Positions 22,721 to 33,404 of a stretch of DNA of 64,000 nt are shown here, piece by piece. Both the position numbers and the translations under genes were made by a program. Within the stretch, counting starts at the first letter, position 1; each line of letters opens with the position of its first letter. The notes below the pieces were generated by a model. It saw only the letters and a list, made by a program, of their open reading frames with translations. It did not search any database and was not told where the DNA came from. The stretch is from Elymus sibiricus (taxonomy: Eukaryota; Streptophyta; Magnoliopsida; Poales; Poaceae), in the NCBI GenBank assembly GCA_039707655.1, contig CM077666.1:282027166-282091165 (forward strand). The letters are read 5' to 3'.

Positions 22721-23536
22721 GTGCGTTGATGGAGGTGCATCTTTGCACTCCTCCCACAGACAACTCAAGCAATGGGCCCGCGTGGTCAATGCAGCAGAAC
22801 CAGCGGCAGAAGCAAGGAAGCCCCTCAGGTGGTCCAACACTCCCATCATCTTCGACGCTGAGGACCACCCTGACCGCACCACCATGGTCGGGTGCGTGTC
22901 GTTATTGATCTCGCCAACAATTCACAACCTCGGAGTCATGAAGACTTTGGTCGACAGTGGGGCCGGCCTGAACCAGATTTCACCCGATGTGATCAAGCGG
23001 CTGTAGATCCCCAATTTGGACCTCAAACCAACGGGCTCCTTCCAAGGAGTGGACGGGGGAGATCTCGGCCAAAGTGGAAGATAACCCTTCCAATAACATT
23101 TGGTAGCGAACTCAACTTCAGTTTTGAGAGGGTCGTCTTCGACGTCGCCAAGATGTCGCTACCGTATAATGGAATTCTGGGCGGTCCAGCACTGGCAAAG
23201 TTCATGGTAGTGTCCCATCACGCCTACAACACGCTAAAGATGCCAGGGCCGATGAGCATCATCACCATCCATTCCGACAAGAAGGAAGCAGTCCTCTACG
23301 TCGACAAGCTCTACCGGGAGGCTATTGCAGCGTCCGCCGACAAGACACCTGCTCCTGCCGGCAAAACTCCTGGGGGGAAGAACAAGATCTCTGGCAAAGC
23401 TCGTGACGAACCCAGGAAGCACGCCGCTGAGTGCAGCGCACCCATCATTGACTCACCAGAAACTTCGATCGCTAGGAGCAAGAAGAATAGAGCCGCCGCC
23501 AAGTCCTTGCTAGGTGGTGCGAGTCATCAGGTCTAG
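22721..23536 (+). pseudogene. T2 aspartic protease
   Basis: The active-site motif LVDSGAGLNQIS is intact (Asp at 22953-22955). A TAG follows at about 23004 (after VIKRL, before IP), at the same codon as in T3. T1 has Gln there. A frameshift near 23070 leads into LPYNGILGGPALAKFM and a basic tail ending at the stop near 23536. Upstream, HSSHRQLKQWARVVNA is the conserved pre-protease block shared with T1 and T3. Confidence 0.78.
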
Positions 23537-23580
23537 CGCGAGCCACCTGATGACCGGGGACGGCACTCAGGTGCTAAACT
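23525..23580 (+). other. T2 deletion scar joining PR to the integrase end
   Basis: The sequence around 23550-23576 (gacggcactcaggtgctaaa) aligns with the last codons of T3 integrase (49290-49310, gatggcaccaaggtgcttaa). Downstream it follows the T3 post-IN text (ttttgtacaaag). Everything from the start of RT to nearly the end of IN, about 3.2 kb of coding in T3, is therefore absent in one step. Confidence 0.75.
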
Positions 23581-24378
23581 CATATAGAGATGAGCGTCCT
23601 CGTAAGGCATCACCTGCATGGCGCGGTTGCCGGGCCCCCCGGCAACCCCTTTTGTACAAAGTCTCCCTCCAAGGCATGTAATCCTTAGTACGAAGGCAGG
23701 CGACGGGCGCACACTCTATCTGTAAAGCTAAGTATTCCGCAACCCTTCGTTTAAATGCATGATTAATCTTATATATGTTGCATGGAACATTGTGGTTTTT
23801 CGCTCATGCAAAGCGTTCATCGAAATGTTGGGGTTCTTAGCCCCCTCTGTGTTCTCCTTCTTCCTTTTTCTCAAAGGGAGACAGGGACCGCCACGTGAAG
23901 GTCTTCCCGGGGGGAGAGTGGTGGTGGTATGGACACCTACAAGCGTGGCTATGGAACGATCGCCTCGCAAAGCTAAGTTGTGAAATCTGTTTAAAACTTT
24001 TAAGATCTTTCCTTGAAACAAAATCGCCATTTGTATGAGAAGACCTGCACGCAAGGGACCCTTGTCAAAATTGTCTACGTGCTTGGATGTTTCGAGTCCG
24101 CTCAACATCCCAAGCAGCCATGGCAGGGAGGGCAAGGCGACCTTGCCGACAGCGGCATCCCCAACAGCCTACTAAGGACCCGTTCCTAAAAGTTCCCATG
24201 GACAGGATGTGCACACCGGCAAGCATTTCTGGCAATGCGTAGGGATCAAAAGCATGCAAATACAAGATTACGTTGAAGGGAAAGACGCACTTGGATAAAG
24301 TGCATTACAAATAAAAGCAAGTTCGTGATGTTGATCTTGGGCAAACATCCTTAGCACGAATATCGCAGGAACAGAAGT
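23581..24378 (+). other. T2 region between pol end and antisense gene
   Basis: This post-integrase sequence is similar in style to T3 49350-49450 (for example the text around cttttgtacaaa and gcatgtaa). I see no coding domain here. It probably contains the 3' end of the antisense transcript. Confidence 0.5.
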
Positions 24379-27300
24379 TTAACAGTTCAGGGTCACGAAG
24401 CCGGCATTATTGGAGATGGGAGCGATGAGCGTGTCAAGCTCACTAGTGTCGAAGCCTTCCGGCAACTTGGACAGGGCCTTGGTCAGGTCGAGGCCGGGGT
24501 TGTGGTAGGCGACCTTCACCAAAACCTTGTGGAGGGCTCTGCTACACAGCTCGCGGCAGCCCTGGAGGAAATCATGTGCCCGCCCCGCCTCGTACCTCGC
24601 CAGGGCACTAACAAGCTTCCTGAAGAAGATAGACAACCTCACGCTCGCCGCTTCCGAGCCGTCCCTGGAGAAGGCGCACTCCTCCAAGCCCATCTTCGCC
24701 AGCTGGGTGGAGAGCTTCCTAGAAAGGTCGACAAGCTACGCCATCCATAGATGAATGGTCTCCTGGAGTTCGTTGGAGGTGCGCGCGGCAGGAGCAAACA
24801 TGGCCTTCTCCTTCTCGAGCTCCTCGAGCAGGCTGCGCTCTATGCCCTGGGCGGCTTTGACGCTGTCCTCATGGGTGCTTACCCTCGTGCGCAGGTCGGA
24901 GTTGGTGGTCATGGCGACCTCCAGGTCCCTGGCCTTGCCATCAAGCGCAGCCTGTAAATCCGCCAAGGCCTGGGTGCTCTTCTGGACGTCCTCCTTCACC
25001 CTTGAGATCTCTTGTCCAGAAGCGGCGAGGTCCATCTCCAGCTGTTAAACCTTGCCCTCCAGCTCAGCCTTGGTAGATTGGGTGGCCTCAGCAGCGCTCA
25101 CGGCATCCCGGAGCTTGCTGGCATATTGGGTCGCCTACTTCTCAAGTGCAGCTTTGTGCTCCAGCTCCTGAACCTGGACCTACCTGCCCAGTTCGACCCC
25201 AAGCCTATTGGTGAGATCTATCTCATGAGACGCAAGCTCTTCTTTGCAACAGTCAAGGGAGACCTTGCGTGCCTTCGGATCTGCATCATGGTTGGCTATG
25301 TCATCGTCGGCCTCACGCCATGTCTTCTGAGCCTCGGCCTGCCGATTGATGAACTCGGCCTTAGCTTTGTTGAGCTCGACTAGCTGATCAGTGATCTCCT
25401 TGTGGTTCGTGGTCAACCAGGTCTGCGTTTTAGCATGGAGCTCCCGAAACCTTTCTTCTGCAACAACGAGAAGGGCTTCTCGGCGGTCCAACTTCTCTGA
25501 GCGGCTGACATAGTGCACTTGTAGCTACCGGAAGCTCTTGCTCAAGGATGCCAAGATGGCGTGCTCCTTGGCCTTGTCGCTCCCTCTGAATGGGTCAACT
25601 ACCACCTCTCCCCCAGGGGCGGTGATCGCCTCGTCCACGACCACCTCCTCGGAGAAAGCCTTGAGGATAGCATCGCCAGGGAAGTTGACGAACTGCAGGC
25701 GCTCACCCGCAAGTATCGGCTCGGGGGTGGTTTCGCCGCCGCCGACAGACCGGTAATGCTCCCGCTGGTGGCCCCCAGTGTGAAGCACGTGCCCGCCCCT
25801 GACGTACCTACAACAAGGGCGCCACCGATGTCGGTCGCCGTCTCCAAGGCCAGCCCCTCGAGGACCCCCTTGCCGGTGTCTCGAGAATCACGGCGACGCG
25901 TTCCTCCCCTACTGTGATACGGATGGCTTCTTCGGCCACCTCCTTAGCGATCCCCTCGACATCAACATCAGTGCTGGAATCCTTCGACGGTGGCAAATCT
26001 TAAAAAGAAATCAAACTAAGAAGAAGTTCAAGAAGACAAAAAGAAGCAAGCGAACCGGTGCCCTACCAACGGAGGGGGCTTACCCACGGGTTCCGGTTGA
26101 GGGAGCACCTCACCCTCTTTGGCAGCGCCCCTGCTGTCACCTGTCGGACGGCCTCACCCATCTGCACATCCTCAACGCGGACGGACTCAGCTGTCGAATC
26201 CCTCGCCGGCGAACTCCCCTCGGGGGTCAAGCCCTCCCGCGTCGCCTCCGGGCGGTCCATCCCCATTGGCAGAGGAATGGGAGTGGTGGCTTCGGCAGCA
26301 TCGCTTGTGCTTTTCAGTAGGTACTGAGTCGGGGCCTCTTGACGGGGGCTGGGAGGAGAGTCGAGATCGATGACCTCCCGCTCCAGTGGTGCGACCCGCT
26401 CAGATGGTGCGCTTGCCGTACTTCTGGTGGTAGCTGCGGGCACCATCCTCTTGGCCATGCCCCGCGCCAAGGTCTCCCAGTCCCTGCAATTCCGAGAGAC
26501 AGCAAAGCTCAACAGGGATAAAAAAAGAGAGAAGCAGAAATCAAGGCGAAGCTGGGGAAGTGACACTTACTCCTCGTCCTCCTTCCCCGAGCTGAAGGTG
26601 GACAGATCCCATCTCTCCTGCCGACGGGCGACGGGGACCTTCGTGGGCTCGGCCACCTCAGCGGGGACGTTTTCCACATGCCCGCGGCAACCTGGCTCCT
26701 TCCTCGCGGCCTGGAAACATTGGCGGTGGGATCTTCCTCCTCCTCTTCTTCATCGTCCTTGACGACCGGAGGGTACCTGATGCGGCGAACCAGCTCTCCG
26801 CTGCCAGCCTTGTGGAGCACGTGCGTCCCCCTTGGAGCATTGCAGACCGGGGGCTCCTCGAGCTCCAGCCTCCTGGGGACGTCAGTATCGGCAAGCTCCT
26901 CCAGCAAGCCCTGCGTCGGCGGCCCCTCGTCGCGCTCCTCCTCTTGGCTGGCCTCCTCTTCCTCGTCGTTGAGCGTGGCTGCACCCAGACCGCTGCCGCC
27001 TGCGGCGAGGTCTACCTCCACAGCGCGATGACCAATGTACTTGAGCTCCTCCTCGGTGGTATCACAGATCATAGACCCTTCGTCCCTAATGGCCACCTCC
27101 AACAAGGTGTCGAACCATGCCTGTACCACCTCCTTTGTCGGCGCCACCCACGTGGGATCCACCCCGTGCGCGTTGCACGCAGGCATCATCGCAACAATCG
27201 TGTCCTTGCAAGAGTCATTGTAGAGTGGGACGATGGACGCCGATAGCATGAATTTTCCCTCCGGGCAGAAGAGCTGGTGGCGGAAGTGGACGAGCTGCAA

Positions 27301-28130
27301 AGACGTTAGGTCACCGTCGAGCCCAAGGCAAATCCGCATGATGTCGGCAGTGCTGGTGTACAACCATGCGAACCGCTGCCGATCCTGGAGGGGGCGATGT
27401 GCCTGGCCAAGAAATCTGAGCCCACCATCTCTATGGTGAGCCCAGTAGCCCTCAGCCAAAGTAGGTGGGCGATCGCTATCTCCAACGCTCCATTCGTTCT
27501 TGCAGACAGGCTTGGACGTCCGGACCTTTCAGAAGGGCGGGGGCTCCTTGTCGGAAATATAGCACCAATCCCCTCGCCACTCTTCCCACTTCTTGTGCAA
27601 GAGGCCAGGGGATACACTTCCTTGTGGGAGGCGCGGGGGATCCATGCAATGCTGCCGGAGATGGCATCCTCGCCTTCTATACGGGGATAGAAGAAGTAGT
27701 AGAAAAGGGAGATGTTGGGGGCTATCCCTACGAAGTTTTCACACAAATGTGCGAAAACAAACAGGGTGGTCACCGCGTTCGTTGTAAAATCAAGCAAACG
27801 GAAGCCGTAGGTCAACATCAGATCTATGAAGAAAGAAAAAAAGGGGGGAACCAACCCGCAGTAGAAGTACGCCACGAAGAATGGGTATTTCTCAAGGCCA
27901 GGTTGGGCATCCCCTGGAAGCACTACTGGGGTTGGGTGTCCCTTCATCTCCCTCCCCCACATTGGGCTGTACCTCGCGACGAGCTCGTGCTTCGACAGTG
28001 AGTAGGGAAGAAAGACGATGGACTTCCTCCTCATCACCACTAGGGCCTCCTTCGCCTTAGCATCAGCCGCCTTCTTGGCCTTCTTCACTGCGCTAGCTAC
28101 AGTGGAGGAGGCTGAACGCGTCGGTGCCAT
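24379..28130 (-). pseudogene. T2 antisense gene: gypsy-type transposon domain plus coiled coil, spliced
   Basis: It starts at ATG 28130 (MAPTRSASS) with a Lys/Ala-rich N-terminus. The block YPFFVAYFYCGLVPPFFSFF, with the following LFVFAHLCENFVGI, matches the T1 protein and the PF04195 'putative gypsy type transposon' family. Frameshifts occur in exon 1. A GT-AG intron at 26570-26484 splits a GAG codon exactly as in T1, and a second probable intron lies at 26083-25999. The remaining exon (25998-24379) is Ala/Glu/Lys-rich coiled coil, with stops, ending AGFVTLNC. A weak TATA-like GTACAAATAG lies at 28279-28270. No enzymatic motif is seen. Confidence 0.72.
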
Positions 28131-28506
28131 GGCAGGCCCATGAGCGAACAATGGCGGGCGTGGGGAAAGAGGGGCTTGAGGGCTCTGCTCTACGAGGGCT
28201 TGAAGAAAGGGGGGAAGTGATGGAGTAGGACGAGTATGATTGAGGGAAACGACACACTTGTGGGAACCGCTATTTGTACATGCGTGGAAAACGCAAGGGT
28301 CACCTCCACCAGCCCCACATGGCGCAGTCTCCTAGATGCAACCCCTCGAGGCAACCGCCCTGCTCTGCCACTCCCACGACCCACGATAAATGCGCATCAT
28401 GGGAAAGGTCTGTAAATGTCATCATATATAATAGCAGGGAAATGCGGCCACGCATGCCCGTGCATTGTTTCGGGCCTAGCCCAACAACGCTGCACGCGCA
28501 TGTAGG
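28131..28506 (-). promoter_or_regulatory. Probable promoter and 5' leader of T2 antisense gene
   Basis: This is non-coding sequence between the antisense ATG and the polypurine tract. A TATA-like element (minus-strand GTACAAATAGC, 28279-28269) lies about 140 bp upstream of the ATG. Assignment rests on position only. Confidence 0.4.
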
Positions 28507-28525
28507 GCGCAGGCCCGGGGGCTAC
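28507..28525 (+). other. T2 polypurine tract
   Basis: The tract gcgcaggcccgggggctac sits immediately 5' of the LTR start (tgtcagtgta, 28526). It shares the GCCCGGGGGCT core with T1 and T3. Confidence 0.8.
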
Positions 28526-29375
28526 TGTCAGTGTACTAAGAACTGGGGTCCTTAGCACCTAGACTTATGCATGGGAAGCCATCACCCTCTGGCTAGCAAG
28601 TCCTTGCTGGGCTCACATCAACCTCAAGAGCGAACCAAAGCCAAGATCGAAGCAAGATGGCAAGACTCTTCGCCAGTCGAAATAGCCCGACCACGAGCAG
28701 CCCCCGGCAACATTTCAGCCCGCCAAGCCACCGCTCCACCTCACCAGGGCTGATTGTCTAGATCAGCCGAGGTGTCGAGCAGACAGGAAGGCAGGCGAGG
28801 CTGGCAGGGGCACGTGGCTACAGCGGGGGGCCTATGGTAGCTTTAATGACACCCGTCCCACGGCATGGCAAAGAAATAAGAGGTAGTTGGGCGGTCAACA
28901 CAGATGGAGAGGCAATCCTTGGTGGGGAACATCGCCAGCGTGCCACCTCACGGCGCATTTAATGCGCCTATCCTAGTCCGTCAGAGTTAGGTATTTCCCA
29001 CTACCTATCCTGACAAGTAGTCTCTGTAGCAACAGTACACACTATACAACCGTACAATGACCATTTTAGCTCTTGTGGTGACCCCTTATCCTATAAAAGG
29101 AGGCCCGAGGCTACCTTTAGAAAGGTCGACTCTCTGTTCATTCTACACACATAGTTGCATCCCCCGTGCATCCTTGCCGGGACGGCGCCCCTGTACTATG
29201 AAGATACATACAATCCACCAAAAACACATGATGTAGGGTTTTACGCTTTCGAACAGCCCGAACCTGTCTAATCCACCGTGCATGCAGTAGCCGTTGGTGC
29301 TCTTTGTGCACCCTAGCTCCCCGCCAAACTGAGAAAGGGGCCCAACCGGTCCCATAGATCGTCGATTCCCTCAAT
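28526..29375 (+). repeat. T2 3' LTR, 3' end truncated
   Basis: It begins TGTCAGTGTACT. The TATA box ctataaaagga is at 29091-29101, within the same 'ctataaaaggaggccc' text as in T3 and T4. It loses similarity to T3 after 'gtcccatag' (about 29362) and lacks the expected CCGACA end, so the terminus is deleted or replaced. The exact right edge is uncertain by about 30 bp. Confidence 0.7.
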
Positions 29376-29399
29376 AGGAAGCTGCATAGTTCAATGAAT

Positions 29400-31660
29400 C
29401 GACATTTCATGTTATTATTTTTGTTTTTAGATCAAAGGCCAAGCTACTGTTGAAGATGTTGCATCATCTTTTTTCGCTCACGGAATGCTTCGGTCTAATG
29501 TCACAGATGTTGCCCTTTATTGTCTACGTTGCAAATACCATGGGTCAGACAAGCTGATTTAGCCATATTGGGTTTGTATAAGTCAACCCTATACTTTTGT
29601 CTTTCTCTTGTCCTTTTCGAAGTTTGTTGAATGTTGCAAGTTTCATTATATTTTATTGGTATCTTTTTATTGTCCTTGCGTTTAATTGGTGTCATCTGAA
29701 TATTAGGACAAGATTTTCAGAGGATAGTTTGACTCCCATGAGAGGAAGGTTTTTAGTGCCACTGGTCCTGATAGCATAGATGCCCATGATTGTGTAAGCA
29801 ATTTTTGTACGTGTCTCTATTATTGTTTGCGCTTTGAACCTCTCTCTTTGTCCTTTTTAGTTGTGTTATTATTATTGATTTTAATAACTGTGTGTGTATA
29901 TTTTTTGATTGTTTGCCTCAGGTTATTTTCCCTAGTTTCGACCCACCTATAATCGCTCCTCACATGGGTGGTGTTGGGCATTGGGTTACAATTTTCAATG
30001 GTTTCAGCTTCTTGACTCCTACTATGGACCAACTGATGAATGTGATGTGTGTCTATTTCAGCGGATGAGTGATAATATCGAGGCTTTGGAGTGATGCCAG
30101 CAATGACAGGGAGACACCCTTCAGTCTAGTTTCCATTGACCACTTCCCGTTGGATTGGATTGATGCCCCCCAACAGAATAACAGGTATGAATGCCAGTTC
30201 CTTTCTATTATTTTTGTTTATATGTAGGAGTATATAAGCTGCACCATTTTGCTATGCGTAGCTTTATTTTATTTTTATAATTGTTTGTTTATTCCTTTGC
30301 AGTGTCGATTGCGGGTTCTACATGCTTACGTATGTTAATTCATTTCATGATGGGGTTCTGATGAACTATTCACATGCGAACATATTGGATATCAAGAAGA
30401 CATGGTTGTATTCAATTGCGTCTTCTAACTTGTTTGAAACTGATTTTATTGATCTATTTAGCTACTATACATGTATGTCTTGAAACTTCCAGTTTGGCCA
30501 TTTTTTATCTTTTTTCTTACTAAATCCTGATACATGGTCTTTTATTTACTTGTATATTTCTTTTTTACCTGTTTTTCATGTCATAACTTCTTGAACTATA
30601 GATTGTATTGTACCAGAACTTCAATTACAATTTTTTATTTATTGTACATGAACTAAACCTTGTATTGTAGTTGAACTGATGATTGTGTTGTATGGGGTTA
30701 TAATGACTTTCATGTCATCACTTTTTCTTGAACTGTAGCTTGTGTTGTACCTGAACTTCAATTGTTTTTATTGTCTTTTTTGGCAGTGGAGCAGTTGGAT
30801 TTGACCGACTACCATTATGCATTCCTCGGGACACAGGTTTACGAGTCCAGGGAGGAACAGATGAGTCCAAGCCATGATGAGAGTGCTCCGATGCAGGTTC
30901 CTCACAAGGTTGTGTAGCAGCCTATCAGTATTGGTGTGGCCAAAGCCTAGAAGAGTGCAACTCCAAAGACCCCTTGCACTGTGATGTTGGATGCATTCCA
31001 AGTCGAAGAGATTTCATCGGATGATGATTTCTAGAAGATTACTGGGATGAGGAAGGGTAAATCTACGAATCCATCAACTCGCAGTTCAGCTGCTGCTATT
31101 GTTGTTGGGAGAGGTGCCAAAAACGTTGTCATCACCAGGAGGAATCCAGCAGTTGAGTCTGGAAATATAACTTTCTCAAAGAGAGCAACAAGATTACCTA
31201 TGAAGTGGCATTCTTCGGTTGTTCCTTTAAAGAAATACAAAAACCCACATCTATGTGAGGCCCGGAAGTTGAAAGAGTTTGTGCTTGGTGAATATGGTCT
31301 GAAGCAGCATACGAAGTGAGTTTTCTTTTTTGTTTGCTGCATGCTATGGTCTTATGTGAACTTGTATTTTGATAATGTGTGAACTTCTTTTCCTTTTTTA
31401 TTTTTTCTTGTTTATCTAACTGTGCTTCTAACATTTTCTAACCCGTTTTTCTGCAGTACAAGCTACTGCGTGTTTACTCTTCCTAGCAATGTGATGGACC
31501 TCACTGGCTATGTCCTTCATAGTATTTTTCATCCAGGGCAGCAGATGGAGGGAGATGTAATGAACTTTTTCATAAACTAGTGGAAGGATAAATCGGATAC
31601 CTCTGAAATTTTCTCTTGTGCGGATGGGATTGTTCTTAGTCCCTACTTTATACCGGTTAG
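29400..31660 (+). pseudogene. Relic of a multi-exon Ulp1/C48-type cysteine protease gene
   Basis: Catalytic-core pieces appear in order: HWVT (His, 29979-29990), LLDSYYGP (Asp 30014-30016, shifted frame), a Gln in APQQNN (about 30170-30182), then across a clean GT-AG intron (30185-30302) VDCGFYMLTY (Cys 30310-30312). This His-Asp-Gln-Cys layout is the SUMO protease (Ulp1, C48) signature. Further exons give LTDYHYAFLGTQVYE, a basic linker (31047-31319) and YCVFTLPSNVMDLTGYVLHS (from about 31462). A frameshift splits the core, and several TAG codons sit where CAG fits. Ulp1 domains are common in plant MULE and CACTA elements as well as host genes. Origin is unresolved. Confidence 0.62.
30185..30302 (+). 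other. Intron in the Ulp1-like relic
   Basis: The 118-bp intron has a gtatga donor and a ttgcag acceptor. It splits a Ser codon between the Gln and Cys catalytic blocks and restores the reading across it. Confidence 0.7.
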
Positions 31661-32397
31661 TGTATATATCATTGTCGCACCCTGTGTTTTGTGTCACATC
31701 ACTATGTTAATAAATCTTAAAAATTAGGACCAAGAAAAACTATTTGTGTGCTTGTGATGCTTGACTTGATTCCTATGTGCTTGCTTGCTTGTTTGTGCTT
31801 TAATTCATAAAATCCGTCCTACTCTCAATACTCATCTCCTTGATCCAAATGTTTGCCCAATGATCGTTCCATGTGTATAGGACATAAAACTATTTTTATA
31901 GAAAATTATTTTGACCAAAAAGCATTTATTAAATTTAGGTTTTCAAAAAACCCAGAGTTAAGATTTGAACTACAAGTCCTTAAATTAAGGTATTTAAATT
32001 CTTTAAAAAAAATATTTGAAACCTATTATATATAAGACATCCCAAAACCACTAACTATTATTTTTAAAGGTTATTTTCATATTTTATTTAAAGGCTTTTT
32101 CTTAAAGCCAGAATGGTCTTTCATATGGAAAACTTATTTTAATGTTTCAAAAATATTTGAGAAAATTTAGGAAACTCAGTGGACATATATTGTCCATATA
32201 TATGAGTTTCAACACATGCTCATGTTCAAAATATTGGACAAAACCCTCCAAGACCCTTTCTGTATATTTCAAGTATTTTAAATATTTTTGTAAGAAATAT
32301 TGCAAATAAATCCATTAAAATTCTAGCAAGTCACACATGCATTTTGTGATGATCTTGCCAAGTTTCATCTCAATCATAATTGTTTTGCTTCACAAAA
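31661..32397. other. AT-rich base sequence, left part
   Basis: No ORF with recognisable homology is present, and the composition is strongly A/T with many TTT/AAA runs. It continues after T3 at 52426. The final five bases, caaaa (32393-32397), are the left TSD of T3. It may be an old, unnamed element or intergenic DNA. Confidence 0.6.
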
Positions 32398-33315
32398 TGT
32401 CGGTGCACTAGGATAGGGGTATCCAGTGCCCCTGATTTATGCACAGGCAGTAGTAGCAAACCCCATCAAACACAAGCACAAACCAAACAAGCATTCAAGA
32501 CCCAGATTCCGGCAGAAGCAACCTACAAAAGTCCAAGAAATGTCAGCAAGACCAACGCAACAGCCCAGCAGGGGCCCAAGGCACGCCAGCCACGTCCCCA
32601 GTGCCTGCCGGGGACCGAGGCACGCACATCTTCAGGAAGACCCGGCAAGCGATCCCCCGGCAGGCGCGAGATGATCGACCACCGCTCCACCGCATCACGA
32701 CACCAATCACTTGTCGATCCGGTGTCGAGCCCTTAGGTGGCTATGTGGCTCCCACTAAGCACGTGGCGGTGCACCGAAAGACAGATTATGCCCAGTTGAC
32801 ACCCGTCCAGAAGCGTGTCAAGACCCTAAGCAACGGCCAGCTAAGCGGTGGCAAGAGCTTACCGGGGGTGCATCCCCGCGCACCACCTAGACTAGCAATC
32901 ATGGTATTTTGTTCTAAATGCACAAGTTAGGTATGATAGCTCTGTTACCAATCTCATCGCTAGATAAAGACTGTTTTGCCACTATGGTTGCCCCTTGCCC
33001 TATAAAAGGAGGCCCAAGGCAACCTAGCTCAGGATTCGGACCTTTGGACACTTGTAATATCGTACTGGCTCACCCGAAGGCAACCCTTGCTGGGTTAGAG
33101 CACTGCGTGTGCTTCATGTTCCCTGAGATCAATCCACCAAAGTAGGAGTAGGGTTTTATGCTTCTCAGCTGCTCGAACCTGGGTAAAACCACTAGCGTCC
33201 TTATCGTCGTGCTGCGGCCATCATCTCTGCTCTTTGTGCAATGTGACCTAGCCCCCGCCGAACCACAAAGGGTCCTCTGGTCCCATAGGTGATCGTGTGC
33301 ATCCGTGCCCCGACA
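32398..33315 (+). repeat. T3 5' LTR
   Basis: It starts tgtcggtgca and ends ccgaca, with TATA box tataaaagga at 33001-33010. A hand count over about 140 bases gives 11 differences from the 3' LTR. Confidence 0.93.
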
Positions 33316-33340
33316 TCTTTGGTGCGCCAGGTTGGGGGCT
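33316..33340 (+). other. T3 primer-binding site
   Basis: Directly after the LTR the sequence reads tctttggtgcgccaggttgg. TGG at the start of the pairing region fits a tRNA 3' CCA. T1 and T4 have related sites. Confidence 0.65.
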
Positions 33341-33404
33341 CGTCATTTGTGTGAATCCGAGTTCGTGAGCAGCGAGTCAATCTTCATCATCGTCTTCTTC
33401 ATCC

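Larger units (their letters stand above)
20751..29375 (+). mobile_element. T2: Tat-like Gypsy element, RT-RNase H-IN deleted
   Basis: Gag and PR read on the plus strand up to 23536, an antisense gene lies at 28130-24379, and a polypurine tract and 3' LTR follow (28526 to about 29375). The 5' LTR and gag start are cut off by the G2 insertion at 20750. The sequence jumps from the PR C-terminus directly to the last codons of integrase near 23560, so the central pol genes are missing. The order matches T1 and T3. Confidence 0.82.

Noticed and set aside
32380..32930. Open frames of about 110 codons at 32380-32930 and the similar ones near 51449
   Set aside because: They fall in the two T3 LTRs, are not conserved in frame between them, and show no domain.
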